From the NCBI RefSeq assembly GCF_900141735.1, contig NZ_FQYO01000001.1, positions 558,001 to 622,000 on the forward strand: a stretch of DNA of 64,000 nucleotides, given 5' to 3'. The notes below the pieces were generated by a model. That model had not been told where the DNA came from, did not search any database, and was given only the letters and a program-made list of their open reading frames with translations. Position 1 is the first letter of the stretch, and each line of letters opens with the position of its first letter. Shown here in pieces: positions 46,687-54,512 of this stretch. The DNA is from Wenxinia saemankumensis (GTDB lineage: Bacteria > Pseudomonadota > Alphaproteobacteria > Rhodobacterales > Rhodobacteraceae). Made by a program: the position numbers and the translations under genes.

Positions 46687-47627
46687 CGCGCCCGCAAGCG
46701 CGGATCGACCGCCGCATAGGCCAGATCGACGAGGAAGTTGACGAGGATGACGGCGAAGACCAGCAGCATCACCACGCTCTCGACCACGATCAGGTCGCGG
46801 GCCGAGATCGCCTGGAAGATCAGCCGCCCCAGACCCGGCAGGTAGAAGACCTGCTCGATGATGATCCCCCCCGCCAGCAGGAAGGCGAACTGCAGGCCGA
46901 GGATGGTCAGCACCGGGATCAACGCGTTGCGCAGCGCGTGGCGCCGGATCGCCTGGCCGCGCGTCAGCCCCTTGGCCCGGGCCGTGCGGATGTAATCCTC
47001 GCCCAGCGTCTCGATCAGGGCCGAGCGCATGACGCGAGTCAGGATCGCCGCCTGCGGCAGGGCGAGCGCCACCGCCGGCAGGACCAGCGCCTTCAGCGCG
47101 GGCCAGGGTCCCGCCCCCCAGCCCGGAAAGCCGCCCGCGCCGAACCAGCCGAGATTGATCGAGAAGACCAGCACCAGGATCATCGCGAACCAGAAGTTCG
47201 GCACCGCGATCCCCGCCTGCGTCGCCAGCGTCACGCCCGCATCCCCGGCCCGGCCCCGGCGCGCGGCGGCGTAGATCCCGGCCGGAAAGGCGATGGCGGT
47301 CGAGAGGGCCAGCGCGATCAGCGCCAGCGGCAGCGACACCCAGAGCCGGTCGGCGATCATCCCGGCCACCGGCGTGCGGTAGGTGTAGGACGTGCCGAAA
47401 TCGCCCCGCAGCATCCCACCGACCCAGTCGAGATAGCGGACCGGCGCGGACCGCCCCAGCCCCAGCTCCTCGCGCAGGGCCGCGACCGTGTCGGGCCGGG
47501 CATTGATCCCCAGCATCGTCGTGGCCGGATCGCCCGGCACGATCTCGATCACGGCGAAGATCAGGACCGACGCCACGGCGAGAGAGGCGATCAGGATCGC
47601 GGTCCGGCGGAGGAGATAGCGCATCAT
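46683..47627 (-). CDS. Dpp/Opp-type ABC permease (DppB-like)
   Basis: 314 residues, six predicted helices, starting MMRYLLRRTAILIASLAV. The conserved region IEIVPGDPATTMLG near 30 and the EAA loop DYIRTARAKGLTRGQAIRRH near 202 identify the DppB/OppB group. ATG 47627 is used, and a second ATG follows directly. An upstream in-frame extension of eight residues lies in GC-rich sequence. The receptor gene is upstream of it, separated by 139 bp containing a hairpin element. Confidence 0.94.
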   Translation of the reverse strand: MMRYLLRRTAILIASLAVASVLIFAVIEIVPGDPATTMLGINARPDTVAALREELGLGRSAPVRYLDWVGGMLRGDFGTSYTYRTPVAGMIADRLWVSLPLALIALALSTAIAFPAGIYAAARRGRAGDAGVTLATQAGIAVPNFWFAMILVLVFSINLGWFGAGGFPGWGAGPWPALKALVLPAVALALPQAAILTRVMRSALIETLGEDYIRTARAKGLTRGQAIRRHALRNALIPVLTILGLQFAFLLAGGIIIEQVFYLPGLGRLIFQAISARDLIVVESVVMLLVFAVILVNFLVDLAYAAVDPRLRAR

Positions 47628-47683
47628 CGTCGGGCGCGCCCCGCCCCCCATCCGGGCGACGGCCGGGCGGGCCGGGCGCCCGG

Positions 47684-47716
47684 TCCCCCCCGTCGCGGGG
47701 ATCGCAGATACCTTCC
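47684..47716. repeat. Single copy of the dispersed hairpin element inside the importer operon
   Basis: CGTCGCGGGGATCGCAGATA (47691-47710) followed by CCTTCCGC matches the cores at 23315 and, reversed, at 9724. The hairpin here is CCCCG-TCG-CGGGG, a different pairing from CCCT/AGGG but the same shape. It lies between the receptor and permease genes, where a stem-loop can give more receptor than permease mRNA. Confidence 0.7.
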
Positions 47717-47766
47717 GCAGGGGCCGCAGGCGCGGCGGGCCGGTGCAGTCGCGCCGCCCCGGGCCG

Positions 47767-49224
47767 TCATTCCGTCCAGGACACGCCGGTCAGGTCGACC
47801 GCCTGCGTCGGCGCATCCACCCACAGCCCCTCGATCCCGGCCTTGGCGATGGTGATCCGGGGCAGCTGGAACAGATAGGCGTTGACGAAATCCTCCGCGA
47901 TGATCGTCTGCGCCTGCTGCAGCAGATCGGTGCGCGTCTCCTGGTCGGTCATCGCGCCGAGCTCGGTCATCAGCGCCTGCAGCTCGGGATTGTCGTAGCC
48001 GAAGTAGTAGTCGGGATTGGCGTAGATGTTGATGTCCATCGGCTCGGTATGGCTGATGACGGTCAGGTCGAACCCCGAGCCCGCGAAGGTCGTCTCGAGC
48101 CATTGCGCCCAATCCTGGTTCTCGATCTCGGTCTCGATCCCCACCTCGCGCAGCTGGGCGGCGATGATCTCGCCCCCGCGCCGGGCGTAGGAGGGCGGCG
48201 GCAGCTTGAGCGAGAGGGTCAGGTCCTCGGCCCCCGCCTCGGCCAGCAGTTCGCGCGCGCGGTCCGGGTCGTAGGCGCTGAGCCCGGTCAGGTCGAGATA
48301 GGCGGGGTTGTGGGGCGCGAAATGCGTGCCGATGGGCGTGCCGTAGCCGAACTGGACCCCGTCGATCAGCGCCTGCCGGTCGATGGCATGGGCTATGGCC
48401 TCGCGCACGCGCGGATCGCTCACAGTACGGTTGTTGATGGCGAGGATCGTCTCGCCCTCGGTCGAGCCGACCAGCACCTGGAACCGGGGATCGGCCTCGA
48501 ACTGGACGACGTTCTCGGGCGCGGGGAACGCGGAAAAGGCGTCGAGATCCTCGGCCATCATCGCGGCGAAGGCGGCGGTGGGGTCGGTGATGAAGCGGAA
48601 GGTCGCGCTCTCCAGCGCGGCCGGCTCGCCCCAGTATCCGTCGTAGCGGGCCAGCTCGATCCGGTCGCCCTGCACCCAGGCCTCGAAGGTGAAGGCGCCG
48701 GTGCCGACGGGCTGCTGCATGTTCCCCTCCGCCGTCTCGGGCGCCACGATGGCGGCGTCGCCCCAGGCGAGGTTGAAGGGAAAGTTGCCGTCGGTGGCCG
48801 AGAGGACGATTTCGACCGTCGCGGGGTCGATCACGTTGACCGCCTCGATCCCCTCGAAGAGCGCCTTCTGCGCGTTGGTCGAATCCTCGGCCCGCGCCCG
48901 GTCGAGGCTGAACTTCACGTCCTCGGCGTCGAAGGTCGAGCCGTCGTGGAAGGTGACGCCCTGCCGCAGCGCGAAGGTGTAGACGGTGCCGTCCTCGCTC
49001 ACCTCCCAGCTCTCGGCGAGCGCGGGCACGACCGAGCCGTCCTCGGCGAAGCGGGTGAGCCCCTCGAAGATGTTGGCGTAGGTGATGTCGTCGATCGCCC
49101 CCGCGGCGCCCGCCGTCGGGTCGAGATGCGGCGGTTCCAGCTGGATGCCGATCGACAGGTGGTCCTGCGCCAGCGCCCCGGTCGCCATCAGGGCCAGCAG
49201 GCTGGCCGTCATCATCCTGGTCAT
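47767..49224 (-). CDS. Family 5 ABC substrate-binding protein (peptide/opine type)
   Basis: 485 residues with a signal peptide (MTRMMTASLLALMATGALAQ), so periplasmic. The family 5 signature is in ALAESWEVSEDGTVYTFAL near 65-83, followed by GVTFHDGSTFDAEDVKFSL. Such receptors bind dipeptides, oligopeptides, opines, nickel or haem. The neighbouring deacylase and dehydrogenases suggest a modified amino acid or amide here (inference). The start overlaps the stop of the M20 gene by 4 bp, so the order on the minus strand is deacylase, receptor, permeases, ATPase, ALDH, SDR. Confidence 0.93.
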   Translation of the reverse strand: MTRMMTASLLALMATGALAQDHLSIGIQLEPPHLDPTAGAAGAIDDITYANIFEGLTRFAEDGSVVPALAESWEVSEDGTVYTFALRQGVTFHDGSTFDAEDVKFSLDRARAEDSTNAQKALFEGIEAVNVIDPATVEIVLSATDGNFPFNLAWGDAAIVAPETAEGNMQQPVGTGAFTFEAWVQGDRIELARYDGYWGEPAALESATFRFITDPTAAFAAMMAEDLDAFSAFPAPENVVQFEADPRFQVLVGSTEGETILAINNRTVSDPRVREAIAHAIDRQALIDGVQFGYGTPIGTHFAPHNPAYLDLTGLSAYDPDRARELLAEAGAEDLTLSLKLPPPSYARRGGEIIAAQLREVGIETEIENQDWAQWLETTFAGSGFDLTVISHTEPMDINIYANPDYYFGYDNPELQALMTELGAMTDQETRTDLLQQAQTIIAEDFVNAYLFQLPRITIAKAGIEGLWVDAPTQAVDLTGVSWTE

Positions 49225-50537
49225 CGTCGTCCCTCCCTGTCCGGGCCCAGCAGCCGGGCGAGGCTCAGCGCCATCACCTCCGCGCTCTGGACCATGTCGT
49301 CGATGCCGATCCATTCGTCGGGCTTGTGGGCAAGTTCCAGCAAGCCGGGCCCGTAGGCAATGCAGTTCTTCAGCCGCCCGATCCGGTCGATATGCTTCTG
49401 GTCGTAGGTGCCGGGCGAGGCGACGAAGGTCGCCTCCTGCCCCATCACCTCCGTGATCGCCCGCGCGACGGTGGTGACGATCGGCGCCTGCCGGTCGGTC
49501 ATCGACGGGGCGACGTGGTTGAGTTCGCGGATCCGGTAGTCGAAGCGGGGGCGGGAGGCCTTCAGCCCCTCGAGCAGGTCCACGATCTCGGCCCGCACGT
49601 CCTCGTGGCTCTCCTCCACCAGGTAGCGGCGGTCGATCACGATCCGGCAGCTGTCGGGCACGCAATGCGAGGGCAGCGAGGTGTCGCCGGGGCCCGGCTC
49701 GGCCTGGCCCCCGTGGATCGAATTGATGTTCATCGTCGAGGAGCGCGCGCCCTCGGGCACGACCGGCATGTCCGTCCTGCGCGCGGCCATGGCCGGAAAG
49801 AGATCGCGCTCGAAGGCGTCGAGCACGGCCCCCATGTGACGCACCGCGCAATCGCCGAGGAACGGCATGGAGCCATGCGCAATCTCGCCCGCCGTCTCGA
49901 TCTCGGCCCACCAGCCGCCGCGATGGCCGAGGCAGATCCGGTCCTTCTGCAGCGGCTCGGGGATGATGACGTGCTGCACGCGGGCGGGGTCGAACCATCC
50001 GCGCTCGGCCAGATACGCGACTCCGCCATAGCCGCCCGATTCCTCGTCCGCCGTCGCGCTGATCTCGACCGCGCCGGCGAAGCCGGGACACAGATCGACG
50101 AAGACCTCGGCGGCGACGATCGACGCCGCCAGCCCCCCCTTCATGTCGCAGGCGCCGCGTCCATAGACGCGGCCCTCCGCCACTTCGCCGCCGAAGGGGT
50201 CGCGGGTCCAGCCACGGCCGACCTCGACGACGTCGTGATGCGAGTTGAAGTGCACGCACTCGCCGGGGGCCCGTCCCTCGCGCCGCGCGATCACGTTCCA
50301 CCGGGGATAGAGGTCGCTGTCGCCGGGGGCGCCCAACGCCCGCTCATGACGGATCTCGAAGCCCCGCGCGGCGAGGCGGGTCCCGACCAGTTCGCAGATC
50401 GCGCGGTAATCCTGCCCCGGCGGATTGAGCGTCGGCACCCGGATCAGGTCCCGGGTGAGCGCGACGATCTCGTCCCGGCGGGCGGCGATCTCGGCGCGCA
50501 GGCGATCGGTCAGGGGGGCGGCGGCTTCCATCGGCAT
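49221..50537 (-). CDS. M20-family deacylase (ArgE/DapE-like)
   Basis: 438-residue metallopeptidase-fold amidohydrolase. Metal ligands in order: His in FNSHHDVVEVG near 100, Asp in GRGACDMKGGLAAS near 133, the Glu pair in ATADEESGGYGG near 166, and a C-terminal His in LLELAHKPDEW near 410. Relatives remove acyl groups from acetylornithine or succinyl-diaminopimelate or cleave amides. The gene is the first of the importer operon, suggesting it hydrolyses the imported compound. MPMEAAAPL at 50537 is the start, with the next ATG two codons later. Confidence 0.92.
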   Translation of the reverse strand: MPMEAAAPLTDRLRAEIAARRDEIVALTRDLIRVPTLNPPGQDYRAICELVGTRLAARGFEIRHERALGAPGDSDLYPRWNVIARREGRAPGECVHFNSHHDVVEVGRGWTRDPFGGEVAEGRVYGRGACDMKGGLAASIVAAEVFVDLCPGFAGAVEISATADEESGGYGGVAYLAERGWFDPARVQHVIIPEPLQKDRICLGHRGGWWAEIETAGEIAHGSMPFLGDCAVRHMGAVLDAFERDLFPAMAARRTDMPVVPEGARSSTMNINSIHGGQAEPGPGDTSLPSHCVPDSCRIVIDRRYLVEESHEDVRAEIVDLLEGLKASRPRFDYRIRELNHVAPSMTDRQAPIVTTVARAITEVMGQEATFVASPGTYDQKHIDRIGRLKNCIAYGPGLLELAHKPDEWIGIDDMVQSAEVMALSLARLLGPDREGRR

Positions 50538-50685
50538 CGTCCGATCCGGGCGGGTCGCCCCACGCTGGGCAATCCCGGCCCCCGTTGCAATCCCCCCGGC
50601 GCGTCGGGCGCCGCCGCCGCCCGACGCGTTGACGCCGGCCGGCCCCGCCCGCCATATCGGCGGCAGGACGAGGGAGGAGGATCCG

Positions 50686-51519
50686 ATGGACAGCCCGGCC
50701 ATCATCTGCGTCGCGATCACCGGCAGCCTGCCCACGAAGGCCGACAATCCCGCGGTGCCCCTGACCGTCGAGGAGCAGATCGCCTCCACCCGCGCGGCGT
50801 TCGAGGCCGGGGCGACCATCGCCCATTGCCATGTCCGGGACGGGGCGGGAAAGCCCAGCTCCGACCCCGCCCGCTTCGCGGCGCTGAAGGCGGGGATCGA
50901 GGCGGCCTGTCCCGGCATGATCGTCCAGCTCTCGACCGGCGGGCGGTCGGGCGCCGGGCGCGCTCGCGGCGGGATGCTGGGACTCGCGCCCGACATGGCC
51001 TCGCTCTCGGTCGGGTCGAACAACTTCCCGACCCGGGTCTACGAGAACCCGCCGGATCTCGTCGACTGGCTCGCCGCCGAGATGCGGACCCATGGGGTCA
51101 CGCCCGAGATCGAGGCCTTCGACCTCAGCCACATCTTCCGCGCCCACGCGATGTGGCAGGACGGCGCCCTTGCCGCCCGTCCCTACGTGCAGGTCGTCAT
51201 GGGGGTGCGCAACGCCATGCCCGCCGACCGGCGGGTCTTCGAGTTCTACGTGGAGACCGTGCACCGGCTCTTCGGCGACGACGCGCCCTGGTGCGCGGCC
51301 GGGATCGGCCGCCACCAGGCCGAGCTGAACGACTGGGCGGCCGAACTCGGGGGGCATCTGCGGACCGGGCTCGAGGACAATGTCCGGCTCGACAGGACCA
51401 CGCTCGCCCCGTCGAACGCGGCGCTGGTCGAGCGGGCGGCAGAGGCGGTGCGCCGCCACGGCCGCCGGGTGGCCGGCGTGGACGAGGCGCGCGCGATCCT
51501 CGGCCTGCGGCCCGCCTGA
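50686..51519 (+). CDS. Beta-keto acid cleavage enzyme (BKACE, DUF849)
   Basis: 277 residues of the 3-keto-5-aminohexanoate cleavage (Kce) family, zinc TIM barrels that condense a beta-keto acid with acetyl-CoA to give acetoacetate and a CoA ester. The zinc motif is TIAHCHVRD (His-X-His) near residue 47, and QLSTGGRSGAGRARGG near 84 is a family landmark. Family members differ widely in substrate, including dehydrocarnitine and 3-keto-5-aminohexanoate. It is divergent from the deacylase-importer operon across 148 bp, with GAGGGAGGAGGATCC before the ATG. Confidence 0.93.
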   Translation: MDSPAIICVAITGSLPTKADNPAVPLTVEEQIASTRAAFEAGATIAHCHVRDGAGKPSSDPARFAALKAGIEAACPGMIVQLSTGGRSGAGRARGGMLGLAPDMASLSVGSNNFPTRVYENPPDLVDWLAAEMRTHGVTPEIEAFDLSHIFRAHAMWQDGALAARPYVQVVMGVRNAMPADRRVFEFYVETVHRLFGDDAPWCAAGIGRHQAELNDWAAELGGHLRTGLEDNVRLDRTTLAPSNAALVERAAEAVRRHGRRVAGVDEARAILGLRPA

Positions 51520-51524
51520 GCCGC

Positions 51525-52331
51525 TCAGCCGCGCAGCAGCGCCAGCGCGGCCGCGTGGACCTGCGCGTTCGCCGCCGCGATCACCCGCCCGCCGCCGGCC
51601 GCGTCGCCGCCCGACCAGTCGGTGACGATGCCGCCCGCCGCCTCGACCAGAGCGAGGGGGGCTGCGATGTCGTAGGGGGCGAGGCCGGCCTCGATCACCA
51701 GATCCGCCTGGCCCGCGGCGACCAGCGCATAGGCGTAGCAGTCCATCCCGTAGCGGGTGAGCCGCGCCGCGCCCGAGACGCGGGCGAAGGCGGCTCGGTC
51801 CGCCTCGGTCCCGATCTCGGGAAAGGTGGTGAAGAGCGTGGCACGGGACAGCTCGCGCGGCGCGGCGGTCCTGAGTGGGCCCGTGCCATGCGGCCCGTCA
51901 TAGCGCGCCTGCCCGCCCCCGCCGGTGAACCGCTCTCCGATGAAGGGCTGGTCGACGAGGCCGAGGATCGGCCGCCCGTCCCGGCTGGCGGCGATGAGGG
52001 TGCCCCAGGTGGGCGTGCCGCTCATGTAGCCGCGGGTCCCGTCGATCGGATCGAGTATCCAGGTGATCCCGCTCGTCCCGGGGCTCTCGCCGTATTCCTC
52101 GCCCAGGATCGCGTCGTGCGGGCGCAGTTCGGCCAGCAGGTCGCGGATCGCCCGCTCGGCCGCGCGGTCCGCCTCGGTCACGGGGTCGAAGCCGGGGCGG
52201 TCGCCGGTCCCGCCCTTGTCCTCGACGGCGAGGCCGGTCGCGCGGAAGTGGCGCAGCGTCTCCGGCCGGGCCGCATCGGCGAGGCGATGGGCGACGGCGA
52301 GGAGAGCGTCGAGGTCGGGCATGTCGGTCAT
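51525..52331 (-). CDS. hisN: Histidinol-phosphatase, inositol monophosphatase family
   Basis: 268 residues with the IMPase fold. Metal site: GEEYGES near 83, WILDPIDGTRGYMSG near 97, and the C-terminal APYDIAAPLALVEAAGG near 215. The RGYMSG after the DPIDGT motif and the overall length fit the HisN-type histidinol-phosphatase found in alphaproteobacteria (histidine biosynthesis, dephosphorylation of histidinol phosphate) rather than a true inositol monophosphatase. No other his gene is nearby. It converges with the BKACE gene. Confidence 0.88.
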   Translation of the reverse strand: MTDMPDLDALLAVAHRLADAARPETLRHFRATGLAVEDKGGTGDRPGFDPVTEADRAAERAIRDLLAELRPHDAILGEEYGESPGTSGITWILDPIDGTRGYMSGTPTWGTLIAASRDGRPILGLVDQPFIGERFTGGGGQARYDGPHGTGPLRTAAPRELSRATLFTTFPEIGTEADRAAFARVSGAARLTRYGMDCYAYALVAAGQADLVIEAGLAPYDIAAPLALVEAAGGIVTDWSGGDAAGGGRVIAAANAQVHAAALALLRG

Positions 52332-52393
52332 CGGCCCTGATTGGGCGAGGGCCCCGACGGGGTCAAGCCGGGGGCGTCGTCCCCCTGACCCTT

Positions 52394-52768
52394 TCAGGCG
52401 GCGTCGCTGAGAGAGCGCGCCAGATCGAACAGGCGGCGGCGCTGCTGTTCGGGGATCGCGTAGTAGGACCGCAGCAGCTCCTGCGCCTCGCGGTCGCTCA
52501 GCATGTCGTTCTGCTGGGCGGGGGGCGCCATCTCGGCGCTGCGCTCGGCCTCGTCGATCCCTTCGAAGAAGAACGTCACCGGGACGGTCAGCGCATGGGC
52601 GATGTCCCACAGGCGCGAGGCGCTGACGCGGTTCATGCCGGTCTCGTATTTCTGGATCTGCTGGAACTTGATGCCGACACGATCCGCGAGCTGCTGCTGC
52701 GTCACGCCCGTCATCCAGCGCCGGTGACGGATCCGCTTGCCGACATGCACGTCCACGGGATGCTTCAT
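52394..52768 (-). CDS. XRE-family transcriptional regulator
   Basis: 124 residues. The Cro/C1-type HTH is at about residues 10-66 (RIRHRRWMTGVTQQQLADRV, followed by GIKFQQIQKYETGMNRV). The C-terminal region (about 70-124) is helical with SDREAQELLRSYYAIPEQQ. This short pattern is very common and nearly invariant in Rhodobacterales, and some relatives control motility or replication-linked genes, but the target here is unknown. A perfect hairpin lies 126 bp upstream of its start. Confidence 0.92.
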   Translation of the reverse strand: MKHPVDVHVGKRIRHRRWMTGVTQQQLADRVGIKFQQIQKYETGMNRVSASRLWDIAHALTVPVTFFFEGIDEAERSAEMAPPAQQNDMLSDREAQELLRSYYAIPEQQRRRLFDLARSLSDAA

Positions 52769-52893
52769 CTCAAATCGTCCTCGCTCTGCGAATGGTCATC
52801 GGCCCGGCGCCACATGCTGGCCGGTCCCGTCCCACGCCCCCACGACTGGCGTCGAATTGGCGAGAGGGAAACACGCAGGGGTTGAATTTGTCA

Positions 52894-52911
52894 GCCTGCC
52901 CTTTTGGGCAG
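52894..52911. other. Perfect hairpin CCTGCCC-TTTT-GGGCAGG
   Basis: 7-bp stem with a TTTT loop (52894-52900 and 52905-52911) in an AT-richer stretch upstream of the XRE gene. It could be a terminator for the LysR gene region, an operator of the XRE protein, or part of an untranslated leader. The rest of the 289-bp gap has no recognisable gene. Confidence 0.5.
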
Positions 52912-53057
52912 GTGATTTGACGCTGGGGAAGACGCGGTGTTTCCGCCAGCCTATCAAGGACTTGCGAGATCCCTCGCAGCGAACGGTCGCGGCCCGGAAG
53001 AGGGGGGAGAAGACCCCCAGATGCAACCGGAAGCGCTCCTGCGCCCTCGCGCCGCGC

Positions 53058-53957
53058 CTATTCCGCCGCGACGCGGGCGGCGGACCGTGGCCGGGGATAG
53101 CCGTCGCGGATCGCCCGGTAGGATTGCCGCAGTTCCTCGGCCAGATGGGTGACGGGCAGCCCGCCCCCCGAATGAAGATAGAGGTTGATCTTCTGAACGC
53201 CCAGATCGGGCAGCAGGCCGCCATGCTCGACCAGCTCCGTCCCCATCGGCAGGCCGGTGGCGATCGAGGCGGCGATCCCGAGATCGGCCGCCACCGCGGC
53301 GTCGGCCGCGTTGTCAGAGGCGGTCTCGACCGTCAGCGTCCAGTCGATCCCCGCCGCGTCGAGGGCGCGCAGGGCGCCGGGACGGAAGATGCAGCTGCTG
53401 CAGAAGGCGAGGGGAAGCGGGCGCTGCCGCCAGGCGGCGCCCTCCTCGGCCCCGATCCAGACAAGGGGCCGTTCGCACAGCGTCTCGCCCCCCGCGCCGC
53501 ATTCCGCCTCGGTCGTCAGGATCGCGTCGACCTCGCCGCGGGCGAACATCGCCCGCAGCCGCCGCGTCGGCTCGGAGATCAGGGTGACCTGCACCCGCGG
53601 GAACTCGGCCGAGAAGCGCTTGAGCGCGCGCGGCAGGGCGGGGTGGATGATGTCATGCGGCGCGCCGAGACGGATCTCGCCCTCGTAGACATCCGATGTG
53701 AGGCGGGCCCAGACCTCGTCGTTCAGGGCCAGCATCCGCGTGGCATAGGTCAGCAGCTGCTCGCCCTCGGCGGTCAGGGTCACGCCCCGCCCGGTCCGGT
53801 CGAAGAGGGAGACGTCCAGCGCCTCCTCGAGCCGCTTGACCTGCATCGAGACCGCCGACTGCGTCAGGTTAAGCAGGCCGGCGGCCCGGGTCACCCCGCC
53901 GCTTTCGGCGACCGTCGCAAAGGACCGGAGGGCGGTGAGATCGAGATTGCGGGGCAT
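53058..53957 (-). CDS. LysR-family regulator divergent from a DUF1127 gene
   Basis: 299 residues. The winged HTH covers about 5-62 (NLDLTALRSFATVAESGGVT and LTQSAVSMQVKRLEEAL), typical of LysR proteins. The rest is the effector-binding domain. ATG 53957 (MPRNLDL) is preferred to an upstream in-frame ATG because the extra 33 residues cover the putative operator. This LysR-DUF1127 arrangement is common in Rhodobacterales. The regulator may control the small DUF1127 gene and itself. Confidence 0.92.
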   Translation of the reverse strand: MPRNLDLTALRSFATVAESGGVTRAAGLLNLTQSAVSMQVKRLEEALDVSLFDRTGRGVTLTAEGEQLLTYATRMLALNDEVWARLTSDVYEGEIRLGAPHDIIHPALPRALKRFSAEFPRVQVTLISEPTRRLRAMFARGEVDAILTTEAECGAGGETLCERPLVWIGAEEGAAWRQRPLPLAFCSSCIFRPGALRALDAAGIDWTLTVETASDNAADAAVAADLGIAASIATGLPMGTELVEHGGLLPDLGVQKINLYLHSGGGLPVTHLAEELRQSYRAIRDGYPRPRSAARVAAE

Positions 53958-53978
53958 CACGGATCCTGATGATCGGCA

Positions 53979-53998
53979 TTCGAAACATTCGTTTTCAA
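53979..53998. promoter_or_regulatory. Imperfect palindrome between LysR and DUF1127 genes
   Basis: TTCGAAAC-ATTC-GTTTTCAA (53979-53998) lies in an AT-rich part of the gap, 21 bp from the LysR start. Its T-N11-A-like form and position are those of LysR operators. The pairing has two mismatches, so the assignment is tentative. Confidence 0.4.
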
Positions 53999-54092
53999 TA
54001 TGCCGGCGCCCCGCCCATATATCAACCATCGGAATGACCAGCGCCGAAAGCATCACGAGAAACAGCGTTCAGATCGACAAGGACACCCGCCC

Positions 54093-54302
54093 ATGACCGC
54101 CCGCATCGCCACCCCGCTTCTTGCCCCCGCCGCCGCCCCGCGCCGGCCGCGCGCGCTCGGCTACCTCGCCCTCTGGGCGCAGCGCCGCGCCCTCGCCCGG
54201 CTCGACACGCGCGCGCTGGCCGATATCGGCCTGTCCCGCCGCGAGGCCGAGATCGAGGCGACGCGGCCGATCTGGGACGTCCCCGCCGGCTGGCGCGCCT
54301 GA
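54093..54302 (+). CDS. DUF1127 small basic protein
   Basis: 69 residues. The DUF1127 core LARLDTRALADIGLSRREAE lies at about residues 35-54, with a basic helical N-terminal half. In Rhodobacter sphaeroides the related CcaF1 protein binds RNA and affects sRNA maturation, so a similar role is plausible. The start ATG 54093 gives the standard length. A pyrimidine-rich 3' region and a strong terminator follow. Confidence 0.88.
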   Translation: MTARIATPLLAPAAAPRRPRALGYLALWAQRRALARLDTRALADIGLSRREAEIEATRPIWDVPAGWRA

Positions 54303-54349
54303 TCCTGCCCCCCTTCCCCGTCCTTTCTGTCGCCTCTCCAGTTCCCCCT

Positions 54350-54387
54350 GCCCCCGGGTCCGGTCCCTCCGACCCGGGGGCCTTTTT
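54350..54387 (+). terminator. Rho-independent terminator with CU-rich loop, after DUF1127
   Basis: GCCCCCGGGTC (54350-54360) pairs with GACCCGGGGGC (54371-54381) around the 10-nt loop CGGTCCCTCC, followed by CTTTTT. The 47 nt between the stop and the stem are almost entirely pyrimidines. Confidence 0.85.
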
Positions 54388-54429
54388 CGTCCCGGTTGCG
54401 ACATCGCGCCGGGGCCGGTCCGATATGTC

Positions 54430-54458
54430 TTGAATCGCTGATGTATCGTGCCGATATT
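54430..54458 (+). promoter_or_regulatory. Promoter for the Bax-inhibitor-1 gene
   Basis: TTGAAT (54430-54435), 17-bp spacer, GATATT (54453-54458), 54 bp before the ATG. The CTTGAA form of the -35 is also compatible with a heat-shock sigma factor (RpoH type). Confidence 0.5.
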
Positions 54459-54512
54459 CCTCGGGACCCCGCCCGATCCTGGGCGGAGACGTTGGAACCC
54501 CGGAGGATACGA

